Shown in pieces: positions 52,780 to 63,790 of a stretch of 64,000 nt of DNA. Positions within the stretch are counted from its first letter, which is position 1. Each line of letters opens with the position of its first letter. The notes below the pieces were generated by a model that did no database searches, was not told the DNA's origin, and saw only the letters and a list, made by a program, of their open reading frames with translations. The stretch is from Linum tenue (Eukaryota; Streptophyta; Magnoliopsida; Malpighiales; Linaceae), in the NCBI GenBank assembly GCA_946122785.1, contig CAMGYJ010000007.1:39457587-39521586 (forward strand). Direction: 5' to 3'. A program made the translations under genes and the position numbers.

Positions 52780-53880
52780 TTGGTTAAGTATTGTATCTCA
52801 CAAATGGCTCAATGAAAATTGGAGATCAAGGGCTTGTTTTAAAGATAAAGTTTTCATCTTTCCAATGGTATGCTTTTTGGATCCAGAAGAAGTCATTAAG
52901 GTTGTTTTCAAAGGCCTCAAAGTTGCTATCTCAAAACTGGAAAACTGCTAGGAAATTGTTAAGTATAAATCTGTGATCGTGAAGCCTACTTTGGAACTCA
53001 ATTCAAGGAGCATGGATCTGATTCGAGACCAAAGGCTTCTACAACATGAAAATAGGTATGTTTATCTACTAAGGGAAGGAGTTGGATGAAGGAATGAAGT
53101 TCTGGAAGGCCTCAAACGAAAGGCGCGAAGTTAGTACAAAAGCTGCTTTTGGACTGTTGCTGGCAGCTTACTTGTGCTTCAAGAAAGGGAGTTTAAACCC
53201 GAATTTTGTGTCCTTTTTAGTGTAGACTTTTACCTTAATTGTTTCCTAGTTCTATTAGGTTTGTATTAGGTTTTTGGAATTGAAATTGAACCTTGGGGTT
53301 TTTGCAAGTTTGCGTACTTGTGTGAGCTTTGGTGGATTCCAACCTCGTTGAGCTCTTGTATCGATCAAGAACGCGTTGATCGTGGCCGGGCGTCTACCTT
53401 TATATCATTCGAGTCTTCTTCCACGTGAAAGATTGCACGTTTGATTCCGTTCTATCCAAACACCCAAGAACATCCTTGTTTTTTGTTCGAATTTCGTTTT
53501 AATCAATCCAATCCCTGGATTGATTGTGTTGCTGCGTACTTTGGTATAAAAATCCAACCCTCCAGGGTTGTATTAAGTGGTATCAGAACCCCGTTCAACA
53601 CAAAGGCGAAGGAGAAGAAGGCGTGCCTGTGTTTCGTATGAATTTAGAATTCGTCGCAAACAGAGGAGCAGTTCTGTTTTGGTTTTGCTGTTTGAAGAAT
53701 TTCAATACGAAGAGCAACTTATTGCTTTTGGTTAAATCGCGAGTACTAGTGTGAAATCTGATTCGATTGATACAATAGCCTGTGTAGTGCAGGACTCGTT
53801 TGTCTGGCTCTCGAACTAAGGATAACAAAGAAGGATTCAAACCTGACACTTTATCATTGTGCATTCGTGTAATTTGCAAT
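52780..53880 (+). mobile_element. LTR-retrotransposon relic with a possible primer-binding site
   Basis: A CATGTGAA-type low-complexity leader is absent, but TGGTATCAGAACC at about 53579-53591 closely matches the plant initiator-Met tRNA complement used as a primer-binding site. If so, the sequence to its left is the end of an LTR. Parts of 52790-53160 resemble 27280-27680, making the two regions relatives. LTR start and target duplication are not identified. Confidence 0.4.
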
Positions 53881-54119
53881 AATTGTAAGGATAAAATTAA
53901 CCTTTTAACTTGTTACAAATGTAACCTTTTAACTTTTTAATTTCTTATAAACGTAACCTTTAACTTGTTACGGACGTGCCTTGTTACGAACATAACCTTT
54001 TCACTTCTTCATATACCTAAATTGTTTAAAAATTGTCAAATTAACTTCATAAAGTTACTAAACTATTAGTATATATAAGCAATTTAGTGTAATTATATAT
54101 CTTACCTTTCAAATAACAT

Positions 54120-54243
54120 GTAAGAGTGGGTCGACCCGCCACGCTACGTACCAACGCGGGTATTACCCGCCCCGACTCCCAGTAGCGTGGGGCGGGACAT
54201 GGATATTGAGGTACCGCCCCGACCTTCCCCATTGCCATCACTA
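54120..54243 (-). repeat. hAT-like element end (minus orientation)
   Basis: Read on the minus strand it begins GTGATGGCAATGGGGAAGG followed by GGGGCGGG words, like the hAT-like termini elsewhere. The opposite end is not found. Confidence 0.45.
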
Positions 54244-54250
54244 CCTCTGA

Positions 54251-55830
54251 GGCTAACGTGGAGCACAAAAAATTTTAATCCCTTTAAATATATAAAAAAA
54301 AGTAAGATAAATATGTGTTTTATTTTGACAATATGTCAATGACCACAATTATCAAATTTGTTATTTTATTAACCCACTGTAGCCATAAAATAAACCGTCT
54401 AATTAAAAGTATTAACATCAAAGCATGCGATCCTTTTAGTGCTATCACCAAGCCTCTGGAAACCCTAATCCATTCTTTTTTTTTTTTGGTAAAATAATTC
54501 ATTCTTTCTTAACGCCAGCTCACGATGGTTCTTCTTCCCTTCTAAAAATTCCCACCCTTATCTTTCCTCTCTTCTCTTTTAAAAGGAAAACCAAACGCGA
54601 AAGAAGCAAACTCACACAAACAAACAAAAAAAAAAAACAATTCGTTCACTCCCGTCTTCTACCTCTGCCTTCCAAGTTCCAATCTCTCCGTCTGCTTCTG
54701 TTCATCATCTCTCGTTCTGTTTTTGTTCATAGCCGGCCACCAAATCCTCTTATTCTTTCTATCGAACTCGCCTTCTTCTATTCATAGCAACATATTGCAT
54801 GTTTTTTGTCATTTTTTGGAGTTCAATCAAGAAAAAGAGAGATGAATGTCGTCGGCAGAGAGGAAACGGGCACCACTGAAGACTGGGGCGACAGGTGACT
54901 TCGACCATTTTCTTGGTGGGATTTTATTTTTGTTTATGGTTTGCTTTTATCCTGGATCCTTCTTATTGGTCGATTTAGACCATTATTTTTCGTTTTTCTT
55001 TGTGTTAGGTTGTATCTTTGATTTTTCTGGTCATGGAGGACGTAGGATAGTGACTGTGGACTCCACCTCACCGGCGGCTGAGGAAGTACGACGACGAGAG
55101 ATGTGATTTTCGTTAATAATTATTTAAATTAGGCCCTTATTTTCTTTCACCATTGTATTATTTGTACATGAAATGTACTAATTATTTGGATTCTTATGTA
55201 ATAGCATTGTATTTGTAGTTTTATTTAATGATATACCTATAACTGTAATGCATCGAGTGATAGTCGCAAATAGATTCGAAAAATCATATTTCATTGTAAT
55301 TCTGATGAGGCATAAAAAATTTGATTCATCACGAAAGTTTGATGGCATCAGTAAAAATAATATTTCTGACTGTCCATCGAGAATAATAAATTATTGACGC
55401 CAAAATAACATAAATGTGTGTACAACGTATAAAAAAAATCATCGGCCTAAAATTCTCGTTGCAAATATTTATTTTCGACGATTTGTCGACATTAGCATAA
55501 ATAGTATGTATGACGAATATTCAGAAATGCTTGATTATTTATGAATATAATTCTTGAAAAATTAATAAATTTGCCATCAATAAAAAATTTGTCAAATTTA
55601 GCCGTAATGAGTGATTTCATTTGTGATGTCATTTTTTTATTACTAACGTTTTTATGTCGTCGATAATATTTTTGTTCTGACGTCTAGTCAGTAATAGTTT
55701 ATTAGTGACGGGACAATTTTCAACCACTTTCGAAGACTGTATATCATCAAAAAAGGTCATTTCCTACGCAAATTGATTTATTTCGACAAAAAACGTGGCA
55801 TCGGTAATGATTGTCTTTTTTGAACCATAT
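54251..55830. other. Intergenic DNA, probably transposon-derived
   Basis: No host gene is supported. The frame at 54846-55106 has no recognisable domain. From about 55250 to 55740 short motifs such as GACGATTTGTCGAC and GTCGTCGATAAT recur, in the style of CACTA-element subterminal sequence, but no CACTA ends are seen. Confidence 0.4.
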
Positions 55831-55839
55831 TCCTAACAC

Positions 55840-57426
55840 TGATAGCAACACTTCGGGACATGGAGATATCTGACAATCAGAGTCCTCGGCCTTTCCCCTT
55901 CCGGTGTTATACTCAGCAATTCTATGAAACTGAAATCTGAAGAAATTTCCACACAAACACGAGCCACACCAGACTGAGCCCCTAGACGTAGGGGTGGGCG
56001 TTCGGTCGGTTCGGTTTAAATCGAACCGGATTAGTACATGCCGAATTTCCGAATCAGCTTGCACCCCAACCGAATTATAGCTCGGTTCGGTTAAATTTTA
56101 CTGCCCAGAACCGAAATTATAGCTGCTGTCCCATTTTTGCCTTCTGCCTTCTGGGCCTAGTTTGTAGCATTTTGGGCCGGCCCATGCTGCCTCAATTTGG
56201 TGATGCCGAGAGATAGGAGAGGCGGAACCCCTAGGTTTCCACTTTCCTCCCTCAACTCTCAAGGCTCAAGCTATCTGCTATCCCCTCTTCTTCTTCTTCT
56301 TCTATCTTCTTCGTCGACATTGGCCGTCGTTGCCACTACTGCCCGCTTGCTCGTTGTTGGAGTGCGCCAGACCACAAAGACAGTAGGTAGAGTCTCTGGT
56401 TTCGTTGGGAGGAGTAGGTGGACTCGAGGAGGCTGTGTTTCGCCATGAGAAGTAGGAGAAATCAAGGAGGGATGATTCGGATCTGATTTAGCTGCAGAGG
56501 AAGTCATCGGATTTGTCTTCTCCATAATCTGACAGAGGAGGAAGATTGGACGAGTAGCGGCAGATCTATTGGAGGCTGCCGAGGAAGCCATCAAATTCAA
56601 CTTTTCTGAATCTTCACCCTCTCCAGATTCGCAGAGGAGGAGCATTTGACCAGTGAAGGCGGATGCTGTTGGATGCCGCCAAGGAGGTCGTCGGAGCTGG
56701 ATGGCCGATGAGGCACAAGGTTGAGGTAGTTCGGTTTTTCGGTCGATTCGTTGGAATTCGGGTTCGGGTGCGCAGACCCTGTATTCAGAACTATGGCCTT
56801 TTGTATTCTGAATTTCGAACCAAAGAGTAATAATTTGGTTTCGGTTCGGTTGTATTTGTGTTCGGTTCGATTCGGGTTTACCGAACCGTATGCCCACCCC
56901 TACCTAGACAAGTCACTTGATCCATCCACAATGGAACACCCAAAGCGCTAGCAATTCGACTCAATCCTTCAACAATATTGTATTCAAGAGGTAAACCACT
57001 TAATCGGACCCAAATTGGGAGCAATTTCAGACTCATCTTCCCCAGTTGAATACCAGGGGCCCAACGCCTGAGGAACAACAGGTAGTTAAAATTCCAAGTT
57101 CCATTCTTAAAAACTCAATTACTAGTATTCGGATTTGAGAATTGAAAGATGAACATGTTGTCCCCAAACAACGAGACGTAGACCTTACCATCCCGCCCCC
57201 AAAATCGATGCACCCAACAACGATTAGCTGAATACCAGGTATCAACGATAATAATTGTCCAACAAAGCATTCCTCCAACGATTAGCTCCCTCTTCTCGAT
57301 CCGCCCTCGGATCACCAACGAGTCGTCGACAATGATAGGATATATATACTCGAGACTATTCGACTCACCCACGCCGAACAGCTGCGCCTGTCCACTGACG
57401 CACCCTATGCGACGACCATCGGCCAA
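55840..57426 (-). pseudogene. LINE ORF1-like (DUF4283) relic, split by an insertion
   Basis: On the minus strand, from 57426 downward, the translation carries DUF4283-like features: HRFWGRDGKVYVSLFGDN, then after a frame change FLRRWAPGIQLGKMSLKLLP and ASALGVPLWMDQVT. The frame is then interrupted by the hAT-like element at 55989-56902. It resumes with GVARVCVEISSDF before decaying near 55850. Apart from the insertion there are at least one frameshift and a terminal stop. ORF2 is absent. Confidence 0.7.
55989..56902. mobile_element. hAT-like element, 914 bp, inside a LINE ORF1 relic
   Basis: It begins TAGGGGTGGGCGTTCGGTCG and ends with ACCGAACCGTATGCCCACCC-CTA. It is flanked by CCTAGACG (55981-55988) and CCTAGACA (56903-56910), an 8-bp duplication with one change. 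Subterminal GGTTCGGTT words are frequent. The long minus-strand frame inside (56271-56897) has no recognisable domain and is probably not a gene. Confidence 0.88.
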
Positions 57427-57946
57427 AAACCTAGAAACCTCGCTTAAAGAGAAAACAAAAAAAAAAACTTTTTTTTTTGTGTCTGGGTTAAAATTTTGAT
57501 TTAATTGTGGATTTGTACTAGGACTTATTGTGTTTTTCCAATATCATGTCTTTTGAACATTTCGTATTATTTCTCTTGCTGATTAATAAATTATCAAATA
57601 CCGAGGGGGAGCATCAATACAATTTGACTAGGAAGGCTCCATAACTCTTTTTTTCCCTTCAATTTACTTAATGATTAATGATGTGTGGTGTAATATGGTC
57701 ATGGGATGACTAGAATTTAGCTTGATAAATAAGAAAATTGTAGGAAAAATAGGTCTCAAAGGGCAAGCACTTTTGTGACAAGATGTAGGCAATAAGATGA
57801 ATTCATTTAACAAAAAATTATTGTGTCATCTCCTTCCCACCTTATTTTGCAGGGAACGCTGAAGGCGGGAAACTTGTACAAACTTGTCGAGCCATTGTGT
57901 CTTCAGACGGGATGAGTGAGTTGCACGCCAAAGAGTGGGTTGAATC
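57427..57946. other. Intergenic AT-rich DNA
   Basis: Nothing recognisable beyond short A and T tracts near 57450-57480. Confidence 0.5.
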
Positions 57947-58610
57947 TAGGGGTGGGAAACGGTGCGGTTGCGGTTAACTGCACCGCAATTTGCGGTTAAC
58001 TGCAACCACAAAACACCCATATTAGCCAATCGCGACCGCGTCCCTCACGATTAGCGGTTAACCAAAACCGCAGAACGCGGTTAGCGGTGAACCGCGGTTT
58101 ATGGTTGTAAAAACCGCAACAACCGAAACAGTACACGAAACCGCGGTTAAGCAATCTAACCGACAATTAACCGCAAAAAATTCATGGAAAAAAACACAGC
58201 AGCTACTGTTTTGTCTATTTTCACTTCCATCAAGCCCCTGCATCTGCCTGCATATCCAAATAAAACAATCCACAAATGCACACACCAGACGGCCAGGGAC
58301 GGCGGAGGGCGGATGGCAGCGACGCAGCGCTGCAGCGGGAAGATGGTCGAAGCTCGACTCATAGGGTTTTCAGTTGCTGGTGGGAAGGGACGAAACGAAG
58401 GGTCGAAGGGGATTTTCAATTTTTGTTTCGTCAAATCAAAACGACGGCAGTGAGAAGTGGGGGAGGGGACGGGTCAGGTTTGGGCTGCTGCCTGCTGGGC
58501 TGGGGGTCAACTTTGGGCTGGGTTGGGGTCAATTATGGGCTGGGTCTGGGTCGCGGTTAGCCTTGCGGTTATATGGATTTGCGGTTTCAGTTGCAGTTAT
58601 GTCGAGCCTT
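57947..58610 (+). mobile_element. hAT-like element with GCGGTT repeats, right end unclear
   Basis: It starts TAGGGGTGGGAAACGGTGCG. Repeated GCGGTTAAC/AACCGC words occur at both sides (to about 58155 and again 58550-58590) around a GC-richer centre. That is the layout of the other hAT-like copies, but the terminal repeat on the right is degraded. Confidence 0.5.
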
Positions 58611-58739
58611 GTCGTATTATTAGTGTAAAATTAATTTTCCGTTACCAGTTTTGTTAGTAATATTGACTTGACAATATAATATTGAATGAGAAGATATATA
58701 TGGCGGTCAAAATCCAATTTAAAGTTTTTTGAAAATTTT

Positions 58740-59550
58740 GGCAAGAAAATTATATTTACCTAAAACTAAGTAGACCCATTGGTTATGGATAGGGTATGAA
58801 TGACGTATATATGAGTTAGGAAGTTTGTATTCCTTTTGCTTTTCTCTAGAATTTTTCTTTTTCACCCCGGGCTAGAATTTTCAACAAATATACATGAAAT
58901 TTTTAGCTAGATATCTACACATATCAAATCTCATAGTGGAAATGAAAACTTTCTAATAAGTAATACCATATATATTTATTTTTAATTGGGCTCGACATTA
59001 AGCTGAAAAAAGTTAGTGGTTCATAGTTCAATTATTTATTAGTTCTCTAGACTGTTGGCGTGTGGATTCGGAATTGGATCTGTTCGATGAGATAAAGACT
59101 AAAATATAATGTGCCATCAATATATTGAGGGCTTATATGCCAAAAAAAAAAATTTAGGTTATAAATCTAAAGATATATTAAGTTTTAGGTACCAAACTAT
59201 AATTTGCATAGTTGAGTCTTAATACATTTTATGGTGATGTATTTAAGATGATAATTATTTACTTTTTTATAGAAAAATGAAAGCTATTTATTTGATATGT
59301 GTAGATACCTAGCCCAACATTCCATGTATAATTGTTGAAAATTCTAGCCCGAGTGAAAAATTTCACGCCTTCAAATCCCATATTCGAAGATGACGACTTT
59401 CTAATAAGTAATAACCATATATTTTTATTTTTAATTGGACTAGACATTGAGCTGAAAAAGTTTATGGTTTAATTATTAATTCTCTACACTGTTGGTGAGT
59501 CGTGTATGGCCCGTTCATACTTGTAATTAGAATACATAAAAATAGTATAC
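58740..59550 (-). repeat. Dispersed repeat, inverted relative of 41620-42310
   Basis: It contains the reverse complements of the 41.6-42.3 kb blocks, for example TATTTGATATGTGTAGATAC and AATTGTTGAAAATTCTAGCC near 59285-59350. It also carries a partly duplicated internal copy at 58810-59060. It is non-coding. Confidence 0.65.
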
Positions 59551-59990
59551 TAATTAGTTTAGATCAAGAAGGCAAACAAAGAAATTAAAAAAAAGGTTGT
59601 GGAAGGCGAGTGAAAAATGAAACGAAGAGGAAGTAGATAATGGAAAGCTTTTGACCAATTCTTTTAGTTGGCCGTCAGTACAACAATCAACCCTTTTCAT
59701 CGTAGAAGTTTGTTTAGTACCTTGTAAATGTACAAAATGAGTTTATAAATTTGATGTTGCAATATTTGAGATTCGTCTCTGTTTTATCGTTTATTTAATG
59801 TTTCACGTAATGAGCAAATATGAAATGGTCAAATCTTCTCTTACAGTTGAGTGATATAACATCTTGTATTGTACAAATTAAATCTATACTTTTATGTTAT
59901 GGTGGATTGGATTCATGGATTGGTTGAAAAGGATTGGTGGATTGGATTCAAGTGAAATCTAAACATTGGACCAATATGTAAATTTAAAAA
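59551..59990. other. Intergenic AT-rich DNA
   Basis: No feature recognised. Confidence 0.5.
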
Positions 59991-60500
59991 TGTTTGAGCC
60001 CGGGGGTCGCTCGGGTCCAAGGGGTTTGGGGTGTCAGGCATGACCTCGAGGAGGTAGGCGCCCCACCTTAGTAGATGTGGGAAAAGAGAAACAAGAAGAC
60101 GTGTATAGAGAGAGAAAGTAGAGAGAAGTTAGAGTAAAGAGTAGATAGCTTGCCATTTGGCATTTATGAGGAGAGAACTCCTATTTATACACATTTGAGG
60201 GTTAGGTAGTGGTCTGGGCGCCTGCCAAGCCATAAATGCTGTGGTCGGGCGCCTCAGACCTTCTGACACTGTACATAGTCCTTTTTGACAGAGGGTGTCC
60301 CCCTGCCCCTTGTCCTTGCTGATGTCAGGTGCCTGGCCTTGTCTCTTGTCTCCCAGCCTTGTCTTTTTGCTCTTTTGTCTTCTTTCCTTCTTTATGCCAT
60401 TAGCTATGGTATTGTTTCCTTAGTTACTAGGATACCCTATCAATTGCCCCTTTTGGCGATGGCGTGGGTACTGCGGTATCGTCAAACAAGTATGTTCTTT
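59991..60500 (+). mobile_element. LTR-like segment
   Basis: It opens TGTTTGAGCCCGGGGGTC, has a TATA-like CTATTTATAC near 60182 and shows an abrupt change from AT-rich to GC-rich sequence with GGCGCC words. This suggests an LTR or its promoter part, but neither a matching second LTR nor a CA end is in view. Confidence 0.3.
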
Positions 60501-60699
60501 GATGGTAAAAATATAGAAAGAATTATAAAAGAATAGATAAAAGATAAAAAATTAGAAAGAAAAAAGAAAGAAAAACTATAAAAGAATAAGTAAAATAAAT
60601 AAAATAACAGAGAAAACAAAAGTTTATGCAAGGGGTGGGGTGGTAGCGAAGACGCCACCCTATATAGGCTGCTAGCAGCGGCTTTGCGCCAAGCCCAGA

Positions 60700-61560
60700 A
60701 AAATTTGGAGGGGGGGGGGGGGGTTTAATTGAGAGGAGGTGATAGAAGGCTGGGCCCTAGGGCAGCCTGCCTCGGAACCCGTGCGCCCTCCTCCTCATCC
60801 CTATTTAAATCCCTCCTCCCCCTCTCTTCCTTCACTTTTTTTTCCTCAATTTTTTCGGCTGCTCCCCTTCTCTCCCGCGGCGCTTCAATTTCGCGCCTCC
60901 TTCCTCTTTTCGCGAGGCGCCTTGCCTCGTCTCGCCTCTTTCGGTTGGGTAGGCGCCCGGCGCCTTCAGCTAATCCGGCCATCTCCCTCTCGTTTTTCGG
61001 CGGCAGGCTCCATACTGCTCACAGGTCTAGGTGAGCTTTACTTTTGCGATCGGAGGCGCCACCGCCTTCGTTCTTTTCCAATCGGGGGAGCCGCCTCTTT
61101 TTTTTTCCGTTTCATTTCGTTTGGGTAGGCGCCTGGCGCCTTCGGCTAATCGGGGGCGCCACCCCCTTCGCTTTTTTCCAATCGGGAGCGCCTCCTCCCC
61201 TTCTTTTCGCTAGGCACCTTTCGGTTTGACTTCTGAATCGTTTTTCTTTTGCAGGCGCCTCGCTTCATCTCTTTCGTTTCCGTAGGCGCCCGGCGCCTTC
61301 AGCTAATCGGGGGCGCCACCCACTTCGCTCTTTTCCAATCGGGAGCGCCTCCTCCGCTTTGACTACTGCCGTGTGCCTCCTTCGCGGCCTAGGTACGCTC
61401 TCTCCACTCTTACCCATAGTTCGCTACATTACTAACCGCCTTTTCCAGGGGCCTTCCCTTTCCGCTTATTCGATTTTCCTTCTTCGACGGCAGGCGCCTC
61501 CCCTTACCGCTCTTCGACTTAGAGGCGCCGCGCCGCTTTCTCCTCTTTTTCCCATAGTTC
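60700..61560 (+). repeat. GGCGCC-rich degenerate repeat modules with a promoter-like start
   Basis: A 14-nt G run (60710-60723) is followed by a TATA-like CTATTTAAATCC near 60812. Modules built on GGCGCC(C/T)GGCGCCTTC(A/G)GCTAATC then repeat at about 60952, 61126 and 61283, each followed by TCCAATCGGGAGCGCC-type sequence. Overlapping serine/leucine/arginine-rich frames across this area shift phase at each module and look non-coding. Confidence 0.6.
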
Positions 61561-61677
61561 GCTTCGTTACTAATCTTCTGATCTGTTGAGCGCTTGTGCA
61601 CCCGCGTGGGTGTGCTTGCTTCCAAATAAGATGTAGTAAAATGAGAAAGAATAAACACATGTCTCAATTTGATACGG

Positions 61678-61995
61678 CGGCTGACACCTCACTCCTTTGG
61701 TGAGGTGCCTAGCGACTCGCTCCTTTGCCTAGGTGTCTGACATTCAGTTGGGCGCCTGTCACCTCACTCCTTCAGCGAGGCGCCTGGCACCGCACTCCTT
61801 CAGCGAGGTGTCTAACCTTCAGTGGAGCGCCTGGCACCTCACTCCTTCGGCGAGGTGCCTAACCTTCAGTGAGGCACATGGCGACTTGCTCATTTGTCGA
61901 GGTGTCTGACATTTAGTTGGGCGCTTGAGACCTCACTCCTTCAGCAAGGTGTCTAACCTTCAGTTGGGTGCATGGAGACTCACTCCTTTGCCGAC
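61678..61995 (+). repeat. Degenerate tandem repeat, CACTCCTTCRGCGAGG-type
   Basis: About six imperfect units carry ACCTCACTCCTTCGGCGAGG followed by TGCCTAACCTTCAGT or variants. Unit length is roughly 50-60 bp. Confidence 0.8.
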
Positions 61996-62059
61996 GCTCC
62001 CCCCTTGCTTCAGGTAGCTTATTTCGTGCCTAATTTTTTGCAAGCGCTACCCTCCCTTC

Positions 62060-63790
62060 CTAGGCGCCACCCTTTACAATTTTTGAATTAGGGATTGCGC
62101 CGCCGTGTGTCCTCTTCTTCAATCGGGGGAGGCGCCTCCGCGCCCTTGTCTATAAAATTATTGGTCCTTTTCAGGCAACGCTCCTTCCATCTGCTGGGCG
62201 CCTTCGGATCTCGCGTAGGTGAGTTCTGCTTTGTTTTTCCTAGGCGCCACCCTTTACAATTTTTGAACTAGGGGGTGGCGTCGTCGTTCGCCATGCGTTG
62301 CTTCTTCAATCAGGGAAGGCGCCTCCGCGCCCTTGTCTCTAAAATTATTGACCCTTTTCAGGCAACGCTCCTTCCATCCGTTGGGCGCCTTCGGATCTCG
62401 CGTAGGTGAGTTCCGCTTTGTTTTTCCTAGGCGCCACCCTTTACAATTTTTGAACTAGGGGTGGCGCCGTCGTTCGCAATGTGTCCTCCTCTTCAATCGG
62501 GGGAGGCGCCTCCGCGCCCTTGTCTATAAATTATTGGCCCTTTTCAGGCAACGCTCCTTCCATCCGCTGGGCGCTTTCGGATCTCGCGTAGGTGAGTTCC
62601 GCTTTGTTTTTCCTAGGCGCCACCCTTTACAATTTTTGAACTAGGGGGTGGCGTCGTCGTTCGCCATGCGTTGCTTCTTCAATCGGGGAAGGCACCTCCG
62701 CGCCCTTGTCTCTAAAATTATTGACCCTTTTCAGGCAACGCTCCTTCCATCCGCTGGGCACCTTCGGATCTCGCGTAGGTGAGTTCCGCTTTGTTTTTTC
62801 TAGGCGCCACCCTTTACAATTTTTGAACTAGGGGTGGCGCCGTCGTTCGCCATGTGTCCTCCTCTTCAATCGGGGGAGGCGCCTCCGCGCCCTTGTCTAT
62901 AAATTATTGGCCCTTTTCAGGCAACGCTCCTTCCATCCGCTGGGCGCTTTCGGATCTCGCGTAGGTGAGTTCCGCTTTGTTTTTCCTACGCGCCACCCTT
63001 TACAATCGGGGGAGGCGCCTCCGCGCCCTTGTCTCTAAAATTATTGGTCCTTTTCAGGCAACACTCCTTCCATCCGCTGGGCGCCTTCGGATCCCGCGAA
63101 GGTGAGTTCCGCTTTGTTTTTCCTAGGTGCCACCCTTTACAATTTTTGAACTAGGGGTGGCGTCGTCGTTCGCCATGTGTCGTCTTCTTCAATCGGGGGA
63201 GGCGCCCCCGCGCCCTTGGCTCTAAAATTATTGATCCTTTTCAGGCAACGCTCCTTCCATCCGCTGGGCGCCTTCGGATCTCGCGTAGGTGAGTTTCCCT
63301 TTGTTTTTCTAGGCGCCACCCTTTACAATTTTTGAACTAGGGGTGGCGCCGTCGTTCGCCTTTTCTTCAATTGGGGGAGGCGCGTCTGCCTCATCGTTTC
63401 TAAAATTATGTATTTTCTCAGGTGTCGTTCCTCCATTCGCTGGGCGCCTCCGGACCTCGCTTAGGTGAGTTCCGCTTTGTTCTTCCTAGGCGCCACCCTT
63501 TACAATTTTTGAACTAGGGGTGGCGTCGTCGTTCGCCTCTTCTTCAATTGGTGGAGGCACCTCTGCCTTGTTTTTACAATTATGTATTTTTTTTCTCAGG
63601 TGCCGTTCCTTCCATTTGCTGAGCGCTTCCGGAACTTGCGTAGGTAATCTCTGCTTAATCTTTCTTAGGCGACACCCTTGCGAAATTTTGAACCAGGGGC
63701 GGCGCCATCGTGTGCCTTTTCTTTAATTGGGGGAGGCGCCTCCCCGTCTTTGTTACAAGATTTTTCCTTTTCTAAACTCTCTTGCTTGTT
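62060..63790 (+). repeat. Tandem array of ~186-bp units with hairpin and exon-like module
   Basis: Nine tandem units follow the spacing of the word CAGGCAACGCT and its variants: about 62172, 62359, 62545, 62732, 62918, 63055, 63242, 63419 and 63597. Most steps are 186-187 bp. One is shortened to 137 by an internal deletion, and the last two (~177) are more diverged. Each typical unit has a pyrimidine tract ending CAG, a 44-nt segment ending GCGTAG, then GTGAGT. A hairpin follows, GGCGCCACCC ... GGGTGGCGCC, with about 19 nt between the arms. Confidence 0.95.

Noticed and set aside
56271..56897. Minus-strand frame of 208 codons
   Set aside because: Lies wholly inside the 914-bp hAT-like element, starts in its terminal repeat and shows no transposase or other motif.
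60729..61229. Overlapping plus-strand frames rich in Ser, Leu and Arg
   Set aside because: Several frames are open at once over GC-rich repeat modules, as expected from composition. None has a domain.
62060..63790. CRISPR-like array or rDNA spacer
   Set aside because: Units are 186 bp with no short repeat/variable spacer pattern and the genome is a plant. A Pol I promoter-like TATATAGG near 60661 has no rRNA gene beside it.
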